Below, in pieces: positions 1 through 5,870 of a DNA stretch of 13,862 nucleotides. A model generated the notes under the pieces. That model was not told where the DNA came from. It saw nothing but the letters and a program-made list of their open reading frames with translations, and searched no databases. The translations under genes and the position numbers were made by a program. Position 1 is the stretch's first letter. Each line of letters starts with the position of its first letter. The stretch covers positions 1-13,862 of the forward strand of contig DATKDU010000573.1 in the NCBI GenBank assembly GCA_035512595.1, given 5' to 3'. The DNA is from DATKDU01 sp035512595 (GTDB lineage Bacteria > Planctomycetota > Planctomycetia > Pirellulales > Pirellulaceae).

Positions 1-565
1 CGCTCCCTTCGGTATGATCGAAGAGCCGGTCGTCGATCAGGACGTCGCCAGTGATTTTCTTGATCCCCGCGGCAGCCACTTGCCTGGCCAGCTCCTTGAT
101 GCCTGCGAGGGGATCCTGCGGCGTGAGGGTGGCGTCATGGAGCCAGTTGGAATAGGTGTGATCGTTATCGACGAAGGCGATTTCTCCGCTCTCGGTCGTG
201 CGGCCGCCCATCGTCAGGTCACCGCTGGCCACGAGGATCAAATCGCCGTTGATCGTGCCGTTGTCGCGCGTGCCGGTGTGCTTGAGGGGCGTTTCAAACC
301 GGTAATCGGCGCCGAGCGCATCGAGTGCCGTCGCCACGGTGTAGAGCTTGGTCGTCGATGCCGGGGCGAAGAGCTTGTCGGCATTGTGCTCGTAGACGAC
401 CTCCCCTGTCTTGAGATCGACGAACAGGATTCCCCAGTGGGCGTGCTTGAAGCGGGGCTGGCCATTCAGCTCGTCGATGCGTTTGGTCAGCGCATCTTCG
501 GCGCGCGTGGCGGAGACTAGCGCGACAAGGAGGAAGAGTGCTGAAAGAAAGGAAATACGTGGCAT
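1..565 (-). CDS. dacB: D-alanyl-D-alanine carboxypeptidase/endopeptidase, PBP4 (S13) type, partial
   Basis: The gene runs off the left edge, so only the first 188 codons are present. The start is the ATG at 565-563, preceded on the minus strand by GGAGAG (578-573) at 7 bases. Residues 1-22 form a signal peptide (MPRISFLSALFLLVALVSATRA) and the mature protein would act in the periplasm. The catalytic serine motif SxxK is S70-T-T-K73, in the context FAPASTTKLYTVATALDALG, typical of class C penicillin-binding proteins of the DacB type. It is followed by GDLILVASGDLTMGGR (residues 108-121), another S13 family signature. Known role of the family: trimming or cleaving D-Ala cross-links of peptidoglycan. 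The SxN and KTG motifs lie beyond the edge and cannot be checked. It is divergent from the phage cassette and looks like an ordinary host gene. The symbol is by family similarity only. Confidence 0.88.
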   Translation of the reverse strand, partial: MPRISFLSALFLLVALVSATRAEDALTKRIDELNGQPRFKHAHWGILFVDLKTGEVVYEHNADKLFAPASTTKLYTVATALDALGADYRFETPLKHTGTRDNGTINGDLILVASGDLTMGGRTTESGEIAFVDNDHTYSNWLHDATLTPQDPLAGIKELARQVAAAGIKKITGDVLIDDRLFDHTEGS

Positions 566-636
566 TGATTCGCTCTCCGGGAAAATCCGTTGACGGCGAC
601 CATTGTAATCGGCCAATCGGCCGCACGCTTCAATTC

Positions 637-858
637 GACCCCGAAGGGGTCCCATTCTTTAGCCCAGGGTCGCCGGTACTCCGGCGCACCCTGGAATCGA
701 CGAGCAACGTGATCCCACGGACCCCAACGGGGTCCGATTCGGGATCCGCGATCGAATCGCACCCCGATGGGGTGCCTGGAGATGTAACGCCCGATATTCC
801 CAGGGTGCGCTCGCTGCGCTCGCGACCCTGAGCTAAAGAATCTGACGCCGTTGGCGTC
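637..858. repeat. Composite palindromic repeat with an inverted pair of outer elements
   Basis: This fills the gap upstream of dacB. The outer parts (654-695 and, inverted, 798-841) share ATTCTTTAGC, CAGGGTCGC and GCGCACCCTGG but differ in the hairpin tip. Between and beside them lie three short palindromes of the form ACCCC-NNN-GGGGT (637-651, 719-735, 759-775), a CGATTCG/CGAATCG pair (735-741, 753-759) and GACGCC-GTT-GGCGTC (844-858). No gene is visible. I recognise the style as dispersed extragenic palindromes of planctomycetes, but I cannot name the family. Confidence 0.75.
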
Positions 859-891
859 GCGGCCATTCGTCGCCCACGGTTTGTTCCATCC

Positions 892-944
892 CCGCCGAAA
901 AAAGTTCCGGAATTCTTTTCCGGCCGCTGTAACTCTTTCGGCGG
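892..944. repeat. Long stem-loop upstream of the phage cassette
   Basis: CCGCCGAAAAAAGTT (892-906) pairs with AACTCTTTCGGCGG (931-944) with one bulge. The loop holds a smaller CCGGAATTCTTTTCCGG palindrome. There is no T-run, so it is not a standard terminator. It may be part of the same repeat block that continues to 1017. Confidence 0.5.
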
Positions 945-946
945 CA

Positions 947-1017
947 ACGTGTTCGGTTGAACACGTTTCTTGGCCAGCGGGCCAATTGGACAAGGTCAGT
1001 GACCAAAGGTGTCACTG
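947..1017. promoter_or_regulatory. Three consecutive palindromes before the cassette, possible operators
   Basis: Three perfect inverted repeats follow one another in 71 bases: ACGTGTTC-GGTT-GAACACGT (947-966), TTGGCC-AGCG-GGCCAA (970-985) and CAGTGAC-CAAAGGT-GTCACTG (997-1017). They lie 61-131 bases before the first start codon of the cassette. Their position fits operators or the leader of the cassette mRNA, but the region is also rich in dispersed palindromes and they could be just another repeat. I found no convincing -35/-10 pair; TAATGT at 1027 is the only weak -10 candidate. Confidence 0.35.
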
Positions 1018-1077
1018 CCCTGCGTCTAATGTACAGAAGATAACACATTCCTTTTTGTTCCCAAAGGAGACCGAAGC

Positions 1078-1563
1078 ATGAATGAGAACGACGCAGGACA
1101 CGCCGCCGACGTAGGACAGGTTTCCAACCTGTCCAGCGAAGGGCAGGTGGAAAACTTGCCGCAGGAAATACCCGCCCCACCGGTTAATGCGGGGCAGGTG
1201 GACCAGGTTTCTGGGCAAGTTGGAAACTTGCCCCACGAATCGGGACAGGTTGAAAACCTGTCCTACGTGGACCGCATCGCGAATCACCCCGACTTGTCCC
1301 CCGCCATGCGGCAGCGGCTGGCGGAACTGGTGCAGCGGCAGCCGCCGGAAGAAGGCCCAGCCAAGATCGCGCTCGACGACGTCCTGGCGATTCTCGCCGA
1401 GACGGTCCCGAGCGCCTTGCGCCTCAATGCCGGCGAGCTGCCGCTAGCCCAGCACCCCGAGGGGGAAGCGTTTTTCACCGGCGACCCGGCCAGCGACGCG
1501 GAGCGGCAAGCGGCCGCGGTGGCCAGCGAGCAACTCGCGCTAAGCGGACTTTTGCGACGCTGA
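1078..1563 (+). CDS. Small phage-cassette protein with repeat-derived N-terminus (scaffold/protease position)
   Basis: 161 residues. The ATG at 1078 has a good Shine-Dalgarno, AAGGAG (1064-1069), 8 bases upstream. Residues 10 to about 62 consist of degenerate copies of GQVxNL(S/P) (GQVSNLS, GQVENLP, GQVDQVS, GQVGNLP, GQVENLS), encoded by palindromic DNA elements. Only from about residue 63 (YVDRIANHPDLSPAMRQRL) does it look like a normal protein: helix-rich, acidic, ending in DAERQAAAVASEQLALSGLLRR. I do not recognise the family. It sits just before the gpD- and gpE-like genes, where head-assembly modules often carry a scaffold or the C-terminal part of a prohead protease, and its helical, charged C-terminus would fit that; this is inference. 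No catalytic motif is visible. It may be a 5'-truncated gene whose front was replaced by repeats. Confidence 0.6.
   Translation: MNENDAGHAADVGQVSNLSSEGQVENLPQEIPAPPVNAGQVDQVSGQVGNLPHESGQVENLSYVDRIANHPDLSPAMRQRLAELVQRQPPEEGPAKIALDDVLAILAETVPSALRLNAGELPLAQHPEGEAFFTGDPASDAERQAAAVASEQLALSGLLRR
1114..1263. repeat. Palindromic elements embedded in frame in a coding sequence
   Basis: Four palindromes with a 9-base-arm core: GGACAGGTT/AACCTGTCC (1114-1134 and 1243-1263), GGGCAAGTT/AACTTGCCC (1213-1233) and a wobble-paired version GGCAGGT/ACTTGCC (1142-1160). A degenerate copy lies at 1195-1212. The loops are 3 bases. Because the element is a palindrome, each strand encodes GQVxNL, and the antisense strand reads GQV(F/S)NL as well. 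Confidence 0.8.
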
Positions 1564-1569
1564 CGCGGC

Positions 1570-1658
1570 AGTCCAAAGTCCAGGGTCCAAGGTCCAAAGT
1601 CGAAACCCTCGACGCCGATCTGCTGCGACTTTGGACTTTGGACCTTGGACTTTGGACT
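1570..1658. repeat. Long inverted repeat of GTCCAAAGTCC-type units
   Basis: Two 33-base arms (1570-1602 and 1626-1658) built of near 7-base units (AAAGTCC, AAGGTCC) match at 31 of 33 positions around a 23-base loop. It fills the gap between the first two cassette genes, starting 7 bases after the stop. Related sequence (GACTTTGGACT) recurs at 10353-10390. An upstream TTG inside it could extend the next reading frame by 17 codons, but that extension is repeat-derived. Confidence 0.85.
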
Positions 1659-1695
1659 CAACCTTTCCATTCCAACTACCTCAAGGAGAACGAAC

Positions 1696-2475
1696 ATGTC
1701 CGATTTCACAAGTGGCAACGTCCCCGGCCTGGCCGCCAAAACCGAAGCCGAAGAAGCGCAAGTCACCTGGGCCGGCCGCTGCGGCCAGGATCTCGTCGCC
1801 ACGCGGCGCGTCACCATCGACGCCGCGGCCTCCGACAGCGGCAATTCGCCGGCCACGACCCTCCGCGGCGGCAACGTCCTAGCCCTCGTCGATGCCAGCG
1901 GCAAGGCCCACACCTACGATCCCGACGCCAACGACGGCCGCCAAATGGCCGTCGGCATTCTCGAGCATTACCAAAACATGCTCGTGGATGGCGTAGCGGC
2001 CGACCGTTTCACGCAGATCCTCGTCCACGGCCTCGTCAAGGAAAGCGAGCTGGTCGGTCTCGATCCGCGGGCCAAGCAGCAGCTCGGCGCCCGCTTCGTC
2101 TTCGACAAGGACCTCGGCGCGAGCCTCGGCGTGCTCATGCACCCCCGCGGCATTTACCGCAAGAGCGCCAACTACGTCGTCACCGCGGCGGACAACGGCC
2201 TCTTGTTTCTGGCGACTGCCGCCGTGGCCTTCACGCTGCCGACGAAGCAGAACGGCCTGGCCTTCCGCTTCCTCCAGACGGCCGACAACGACCTGACGAT
2301 CACCGGCAATGCGGACGTCGTCCACAAGGGAAGCGAGGCGGCCACCAGCGTTGTCTTCTCGACAGCCACGCAGAAGATCGGGAGCCACGCCCTGGTCGAG
2401 TGCATGTACACGGCCGACGGCGTGCTGAAGTGGGTCGTGAGCAATTTGGGCGGGACGACCGCGACGGTCGTGTAG
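1696..2475 (+). CDS. Head decoration protein, lambda gpD-like (HDPD), with extra C-terminal domain
   Basis: 259 residues, starting at the ATG at 1696 with AAGGAGAA (1683-1690) upstream. Residues about 35-140 carry the HDPD pattern: a start of the type VTID..ATTLRGGNVLALVDASGK, then YDPDANDGRQMAVGIL (75-89), then a late LGARFVFDKDLGA. In lambda, gpD trimers sit on the capsid threefold sites and stabilise the filled head. The usual family is about 110-120 residues, so residues 150-259 are an added domain. That domain is rich in beta-strand patterns (NYVVTAADNGLLFLA, FTLPTKQNGLAFRFLQ, HALVECMYTADGVLKWVV) and resembles the small beta domains often attached to virion surface proteins. It precedes the capsid gene, the same D-then-E order as in lambda. 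The decoration assignment rests on pattern recognition and the neighbour; the C-terminal domain is not identified. Confidence 0.75.
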   Translation: MSDFTSGNVPGLAAKTEAEEAQVTWAGRCGQDLVATRRVTIDAAASDSGNSPATTLRGGNVLALVDASGKAHTYDPDANDGRQMAVGILEHYQNMLVDGVAADRFTQILVHGLVKESELVGLDPRAKQQLGARFVFDKDLGASLGVLMHPRGIYRKSANYVVTAADNGLLFLATAAVAFTLPTKQNGLAFRFLQTADNDLTITGNADVVHKGSEAATSVVFSTATQKIGSHALVECMYTADGVLKWVVSNLGGTTATVV

Positions 2476-2480
2476 TGCAG

Positions 2481-2564
2481 GAATGACCAATGACCAAGCA
2501 CCAATGACCAATGACCAATGAGACGCAACGCATTGGTCATTGGGCCATTGGACATTGGTCATTC
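2481..2564. repeat. Inverted repeat of CCAATGA units (copy 1)
   Basis: A left arm (2481-2520) of near-tandem CCAATGA units faces a right arm (2531-2564) of CATTGGTCATTGG type. The gap is 10 bases. It begins 5 bases after the decoration gene stop and ends before the capsid gene's ribosome binding site (AAGGAG, 2608-2613). A second, similar copy lies after the capsid gene. Confidence 0.85.
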
Positions 2565-2619
2565 GGAGTAAGCGTTCCATTTCGACAACTTCGTTTTTTC
2601 ATTCAACAAGGAGTTCCCA

Positions 2620-3738
2620 ATGTCCGTTTCCCTAAACCAGGTCCTCGCTCCTCACACGATCCTCAAGACGATCAGCCAGCTCCAGCTCGCCGGCACGTCG
2701 CTGTCGCGGCTGCTCGGCTGGGGGATCGGCGGCGACAACGTCGATCGCCAGTCGGGGCGCAATTTCGCGTTCGACATCTTCAACCACACGCGGAAGATCG
2801 CCACCGGCCGCGCGCCGGCCCAGGCGGCCAGCCGCCAAAAGCCGCTGAAGATGGCTCACCAGCACGGGACGTTCCCGCGCAGTGCCGAGTGCATTCCGCT
2901 CCTGGATGAGGAGCTGCTCAACCGCCGCAAGATCGGCGGGCCGGACAGCGCCCTCGACCGCGGCGGAGCGACCTTCATCACGCGGCAGGAAATGTACCTG
3001 GCCCAGCGGTTTGCCAACCTGGTCGAGTTCCAGTCGGCCGCCATGATCCGCGGCCAGTACACCTACTCGCAGGATGGCGACGAGCTCAAGCACGGCTTTT
3101 CCGGCGGCGATGCCACCGTCGATTACAAGATCCCCGCCGGCAACAAGAGCCAGCTCGACATGCTCGGCGGCGGCAACATCCTCGACGCCGACTGGGCCCT
3201 CGCGGCTACCGACATCCCCAAGCACCTGCACGAGATCAATGCGGCGATGGTGCAGCTCACGGGGATGGGGCTGGCGCACGTCGTGCTGACCAGCGTCGGC
3301 TGGCAGTACATCGTCAACAACACCAAGGTGCAGCAGCAAGGCGGCAGCGAAGGCCCGGTGTTCAGGACGATGAAGCGCGTGGCCAGCGGCGAGTTCTCCG
3401 CCGTGCTGCGGGCGCTGCCGTGGATCAAGTTCCACGTCATCGACTACGGCCTGGACGTATGGAACGGATCGAGCGAGGTCTACACCAAGCTGATCGAGGA
3501 CACGCATGCCGCGTTCCTCCCCGAGACGAGCCCGAGCTGGGCGACGTATCTCGAAGGCTCCGAGATCGTCACCGAAGGGCCCGGCGGCGAGAAGCACGAG
3601 CGGTACGGCTTCTATCCGTACGCCTATCCGACGCACGACCCCAGCGGCTGGGAGCTGTGCGCCGTCTTCAACGGCCAGCCCGGGCTGTTTGTGCCGGAGG
3701 CGGTGGCGTATGGGCGGATCACGGGCGGCAGTTACTAG
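2620..3738 (+). CDS. Major capsid protein, lambda gpE-like (Phage_cap_E family)
   Basis: 372 residues; lambda gpE is 341. The ATG at 2620 has AAGGAG six bases upstream. Features that recall the gpE family: an N-terminal region ending in DIFNHTRKIATGRAPAQAA, then RSAECIPLLDEELLNRRKIGG (residues about 87-107), RGGATFITRQEMYLAQRFANLVEF (114-137), a central segment of TDIPKHLHEINAAMVQLTG type (about 196-214), and a C-terminal region with an aromatic YGFYPYAYPTHDPSGWELCAVF. The protein should adopt the HK97 fold and build the icosahedral shell. No scaffold or protease domain is fused to it. It follows the decoration gene and precedes a connector gene, as in head operons. GC is very high (44 of 60 bases in 3241-3300), like the flanking host DNA. 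The reading frame is intact, which argues against recent decay. Confidence 0.85.
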   Translation: MSVSLNQVLAPHTILKTISQLQLAGTSLSRLLGWGIGGDNVDRQSGRNFAFDIFNHTRKIATGRAPAQAASRQKPLKMAHQHGTFPRSAECIPLLDEELLNRRKIGGPDSALDRGGATFITRQEMYLAQRFANLVEFQSAAMIRGQYTYSQDGDELKHGFSGGDATVDYKIPAGNKSQLDMLGGGNILDADWALAATDIPKHLHEINAAMVQLTGMGLAHVVLTSVGWQYIVNNTKVQQQGGSEGPVFRTMKRVASGEFSAVLRALPWIKFHVIDYGLDVWNGSSEVYTKLIEDTHAAFLPETSPSWATYLEGSEIVTEGPGGEKHERYGFYPYAYPTHDPSGWELCAVFNGQPGLFVPEAVAYGRITGGSY

Positions 3739-3756
3739 GCCGATGCCGAATCGTAG

Positions 3757-3795
3757 GGCGGGTCGAGCGTTCCGGCAGGAACGCGACGACCCGCC
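3757..3795. repeat. GGCGGGTCG...CGACCCGCC palindrome
   Basis: GGCGGGTCG (3757-3765) and GCGTTCC (3767-3773) pair with GGAACGC and CGACCCGCC (up to 3795) around GGCA, with two unpaired bases. It starts 18 bases after the capsid stop and is immediately followed by the CCAATGA repeat. The stem is strong, but without a T-run it could act as a transcription pause or mRNA 3'-end stabiliser rather than an intrinsic terminator. Confidence 0.7.
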
Positions 3796-3802
3796 ATTCC
3801 CA

Positions 3803-3887
3803 AATGACCAATGACCAAGCACCAATGACCAATGGTTTTGATTTCAAACAGCCCTCATTGGTCATTGGGATTTGGTCATTGGTCATT
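3803..3887. repeat. Inverted repeat of CCAATGA units (copy 2)
   Basis: The left arm 3803-3834 and the right arm 3856-3887 are near-perfect complements built of CCAATGA units, with a 21-base loop. The left arm shares a 32-base sequence almost unchanged with copy 1 (2481-2520). The next gene starts 28 bases after it. Confidence 0.85.
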
Positions 3888-3914
3888 CCCCCTAACTGAA
3901 CCCTGAACCCTCCC

Positions 3915-4406
3915 ATGCAAACCTACTGCACCAAAACCGACATCGAGGCCCTCTGGACTCCCGCACTGCTGCTGGCCAGCGTCGATGACGATTCCAGCGG
4001 CACGCTCTCCGCCACCGAGGAGGGCTACATCACTGCCGCGATCGAGCGAGCCGCCGGGCGGATGAACGCCTACCTCGAGCAGCGGTACAAGCTGGCCGAT
4101 CTGGCCGGCAATGCCTGGTGCCGCGATGCGAACGCGGCCATCGCGGCGTATCTGCTGTCGATTCGCCGCGGCAATAGCGCTCCTGCGCCGTTTCAGCTTC
4201 AATACGACGCCCTGATGGGGGACCTGTACGACATCAGCCGCGGCCGGCTGAACATCCCCGAGGCGACGCAGACGCTGGAGATGATCCCGACCGTGTCGAA
4301 CTTCCGCATCGACCCGCGGCAGTCGCGGGCGAAGGTGCGGCGCGTTTCCGAAATCTCGTCCGGCTCGCCGCCGAGCGCGGGGCGGAAGAGTTTTCCGGAC
4401 GAATAA
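3915..4406 (+). CDS. Head-tail connector protein, Mu gp36-like (DUF1320)
   Basis: 163 residues. The pattern fits DUF1320 closely: a start of the type YCTKTDIEALW, then a Ser/Thr/Glu-rich turn (DDDSSGTLSATEEGYI), the helix AAIERAAGRMNAYLEQRY (residues about 42-59), a middle helix DANAAIAAYLLSIRRG, and the late LQYDALMGDLYDISRGRLNIP (about 93-113). The family is the neck or head-completion protein of Mu-like phages (Mu gp36). The usual length is about 140-150 residues, so about 20 residues at the C-terminus (RVSEISSGSPPSAGRKSFPDE) are extra and look disordered. There is no clear Shine-Dalgarno before the ATG, so translation may be coupled, or the gene may be poorly expressed. It is the third typical head gene in a row. 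Confidence 0.82.
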   Translation: MQTYCTKTDIEALWTPALLLASVDDDSSGTLSATEEGYITAAIERAAGRMNAYLEQRYKLADLAGNAWCRDANAAIAAYLLSIRRGNSAPAPFQLQYDALMGDLYDISRGRLNIPEATQTLEMIPTVSNFRIDPRQSRAKVRRVSEISSGSPPSAGRKSFPDE

Positions 4407-4408
4407 CT

Positions 4409-4486
4409 GTCTTCTCCGTGCCTCTGCGCCTCTGTGTGAGAACTGCCGCCGCGAATTCTCACACAGAGGCACGGAGGCACAGAGGA
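4409..4486. repeat. Inverted repeat of CTCTGTGCCTCCGTG type
   Basis: The arms (4409-4442 and 4456-4486) read GCCTCTGTGTGAGAA and TTCTCACACAGAGGC at the inner ends and continue as degenerate CCTCNGNGCC units. The loop is 13 bases. It begins three bases after the connector gene stop. This is a fourth repeat family within the cassette; the next gene has its ribosome binding site after it. Confidence 0.85.
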
Positions 4487-4521
4487 TTTTGTTTTGAGTC
4501 AGATTTCCGAGGAGGATTCCC

Positions 4522-5844
4522 ATGTCTTTGTTTTCTACAATCCGTGACTTGCTGATTGGCCGGCAATCATCACGACGGACGACGCTCGCCCTGCCGGCTC
4601 CGTCCGTTCGCTTCGACGACTTTCCGCCGTTCAACCTGCACGTGGCCGAGCTGATGCGGTTCGATCCGCAGGTGCGCGTGGCGCTCGGGGCGCGCAACGG
4701 CCTCTTGATGAGCGCCCAGGTCGAGGTGACCGGCCCGCGCGAGGAGGTCAATGCGTGGGTCGAAGCGCAATGGGACCGCGTCTGGTGCGAGTGCGCCCAC
4801 CAGCTCGTGCGGGCCAAGCTGTACGGGTTTCAGCCGTTTGAGGTGTATCTGCGGCAATCGGCGAGCGGGGGGCGTAACTCGGCGAGCGGGGGGCGTAACT
4901 CGGCGAGCGGGGGGCGTAACTCGGCGAGCGGGGGGCGTCAGCCCCCTGATGGATCGGCGCTCGAGGACGGCCATGAACGCGCCGCCGAATCCCCCAGCGG
5001 CGCGGTCCCTCGCGGAGCGAGAGGACTACTTTGGGAAATTGCCGAGCTTCGCGACCGGCCGGTCGCACAGACGCGGCTCCTGACGCGCGACGACCGGCCG
5101 GTCGGCTTTGTGTTCAAAGACGGCCAGCGCGAGCGGCGGATTCTCGCCCCGCGGGGGCTGGTCGTCACGTTCGATGCCGAATGCTCGCGGCCGTACGGCT
5201 GCGCGCTCTTGGCGCGGGCCTACCCGGCCTGGTTTGAGAAGTGGATGCGCGGCGGAGCGAAGGAGACGCTGCGTCTGCGGATGATGAAGGACGCCTACGT
5301 GGGCGACATTTTCTGGTACCCGGCCGACCGCAAGGTGACCCTCCCCAGCGGCGAAGAAGTCTCCTGGCGCGACCTGGCACGCGAGATCACCGAGCTGCGG
5401 CAGTCGGGCGGGGCAATCGCACTGCCGATGCTGCGCGATCGCGACGGCTCCAAGGCGCTCGACTACTCGCCGCCGACGCCAGTCTTCGGCCACACGCAGA
5501 TTCTCACCTGGAAGCGGGACCTGGATCTCGACATCTGGAAGTCGCTGGAGATTCCGCCGGAGATCATCCAGGCCGCGACGACCGGCAGCGGCTTCTCCGG
5601 CCGCTGGATTCCGTTCGTCGTGGCCCTGGCCGCCGTGCAAACCGAGCTGGCCGAAATCATCCGCTGCGTCGATCGCGACCTCCTGCGGCCGCTCTCGCAA
5701 CTCAACTTCGGCACTGCCGCCAGCTACGAAATCCGGGCGATGTCGCTCGTTGAAACCTACGCGGCTAGATTCGGCGAGGGGCCGTCGATTCGCATGCGGC
5801 AGGCGAGCGACTCGCATGGCGAGCGGGGGGCGTCAGCCCCCTGA
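4522..5844 (+). CDS. Phage portal protein, Mu gp29-like (DUF935), with in-frame repeat insertion
   Basis: 440 residues; the ATG at 4522 has GAGGAGG (4509-4515) upstream. The portal forms the dodecameric ring through which DNA enters and leaves the head. DUF935-like features: RFDPQVRVALGARNGLLM with VTGPREEVNAWVEAQW (residues about 47-80), KLYGFQPFEVYLR (about 99-111), TRLLTRDDRPVGFVF, FEKWMRGGAKETLRLRMMKD, and late DIWKSLEIPPEIIQAATTG (about 337-355) with RDLLRPLSQLNFG. Residues 113-171 are an insertion made of two dispersed repeats: SASGGRN four times, then a PRGARG-type element. Without it the protein is about 380 residues, short against about 510 in Mu, and the last residues (GERGASAP) and the stop codon come from another repeat copy (5818-5845), so the C-terminus may be lost. 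It is the last phage gene visible. Portal after capsid is unlike the Mu order. Confidence 0.75.
   Translation: MSLFSTIRDLLIGRQSSRRTTLALPAPSVRFDDFPPFNLHVAELMRFDPQVRVALGARNGLLMSAQVEVTGPREEVNAWVEAQWDRVWCECAHQLVRAKLYGFQPFEVYLRQSASGGRNSASGGRNSASGGRNSASGGRQPPDGSALEDGHERAAESPSGAVPRGARGLLWEIAELRDRPVAQTRLLTRDDRPVGFVFKDGQRERRILAPRGLVVTFDAECSRPYGCALLARAYPAWFEKWMRGGAKETLRLRMMKDAYVGDIFWYPADRKVTLPSGEEVSWRDLAREITELRQSGGAIALPMLRDRDGSKALDYSPPTPVFGHTQILTWKRDLDLDIWKSLEIPPEIIQAATTGSGFSGRWIPFVVALAAVQTELAEIIRCVDRDLLRPLSQLNFGTAASYEIRAMSLVETYAARFGEGPSIRMRQASDSHGERGASAP
4858..5034. repeat. Composite repeat insertion of 59 codons inside the portal gene
   Basis: Four tandem 21-base units start at 4858, 4879, 4900 and 4921 (core GGCGAGCGGGGGGCGT). 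The last one completes the hairpin GGGGGGCGTCAGCCCCC. A second family follows at 5005-5034, containing CCCTCGCGGAGCGAGAGGAC. The total of 177 bases is a multiple of three and has no stop codon in the portal frame. Both families recur at 10082-10535. Confidence 0.85.
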
Positions 5845-5845
5845 T
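5818..5845. repeat. Single GGCGAGCGGGGGGCG hairpin element at the portal 3' end
   Basis: One full copy of the element, with stem GGGGGGCGTCAGCCCCC, overlaps the last eight codons of the portal and supplies its TGA stop (5842-5844). The same full form closes the arrays at 4921 and 10182. Confidence 0.85.
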
Positions 5846-5870
5846 GGGTCCTGCGCCGCCAACTAGGAAT

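Noticed and set aside
14..520. 168-codon open frame on the plus strand
   Set aside because: It lies antisense to the dacB frame, which has a signal peptide, SxxK and a ribosome binding site. The plus-strand protein has no recognisable features.
1012..1287. Minus-strand frame with GQVxNL repeats
   Set aside because: The peptide similarity is a consequence of the palindromic DNA being read on the other strand. There is no ribosome binding site and the plus-strand gene has one.
2632..3825. 397-codon minus-strand frame across the capsid gene
   Set aside because: It is the shadow of the capsid gene and starts inside the CCAATGA repeat; no family features.
3876..4817. 313-codon minus-strand frame over the connector gene and the start of the portal
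   Set aside because: It is antisense to two genes with recognisable families and runs through an inverted repeat.
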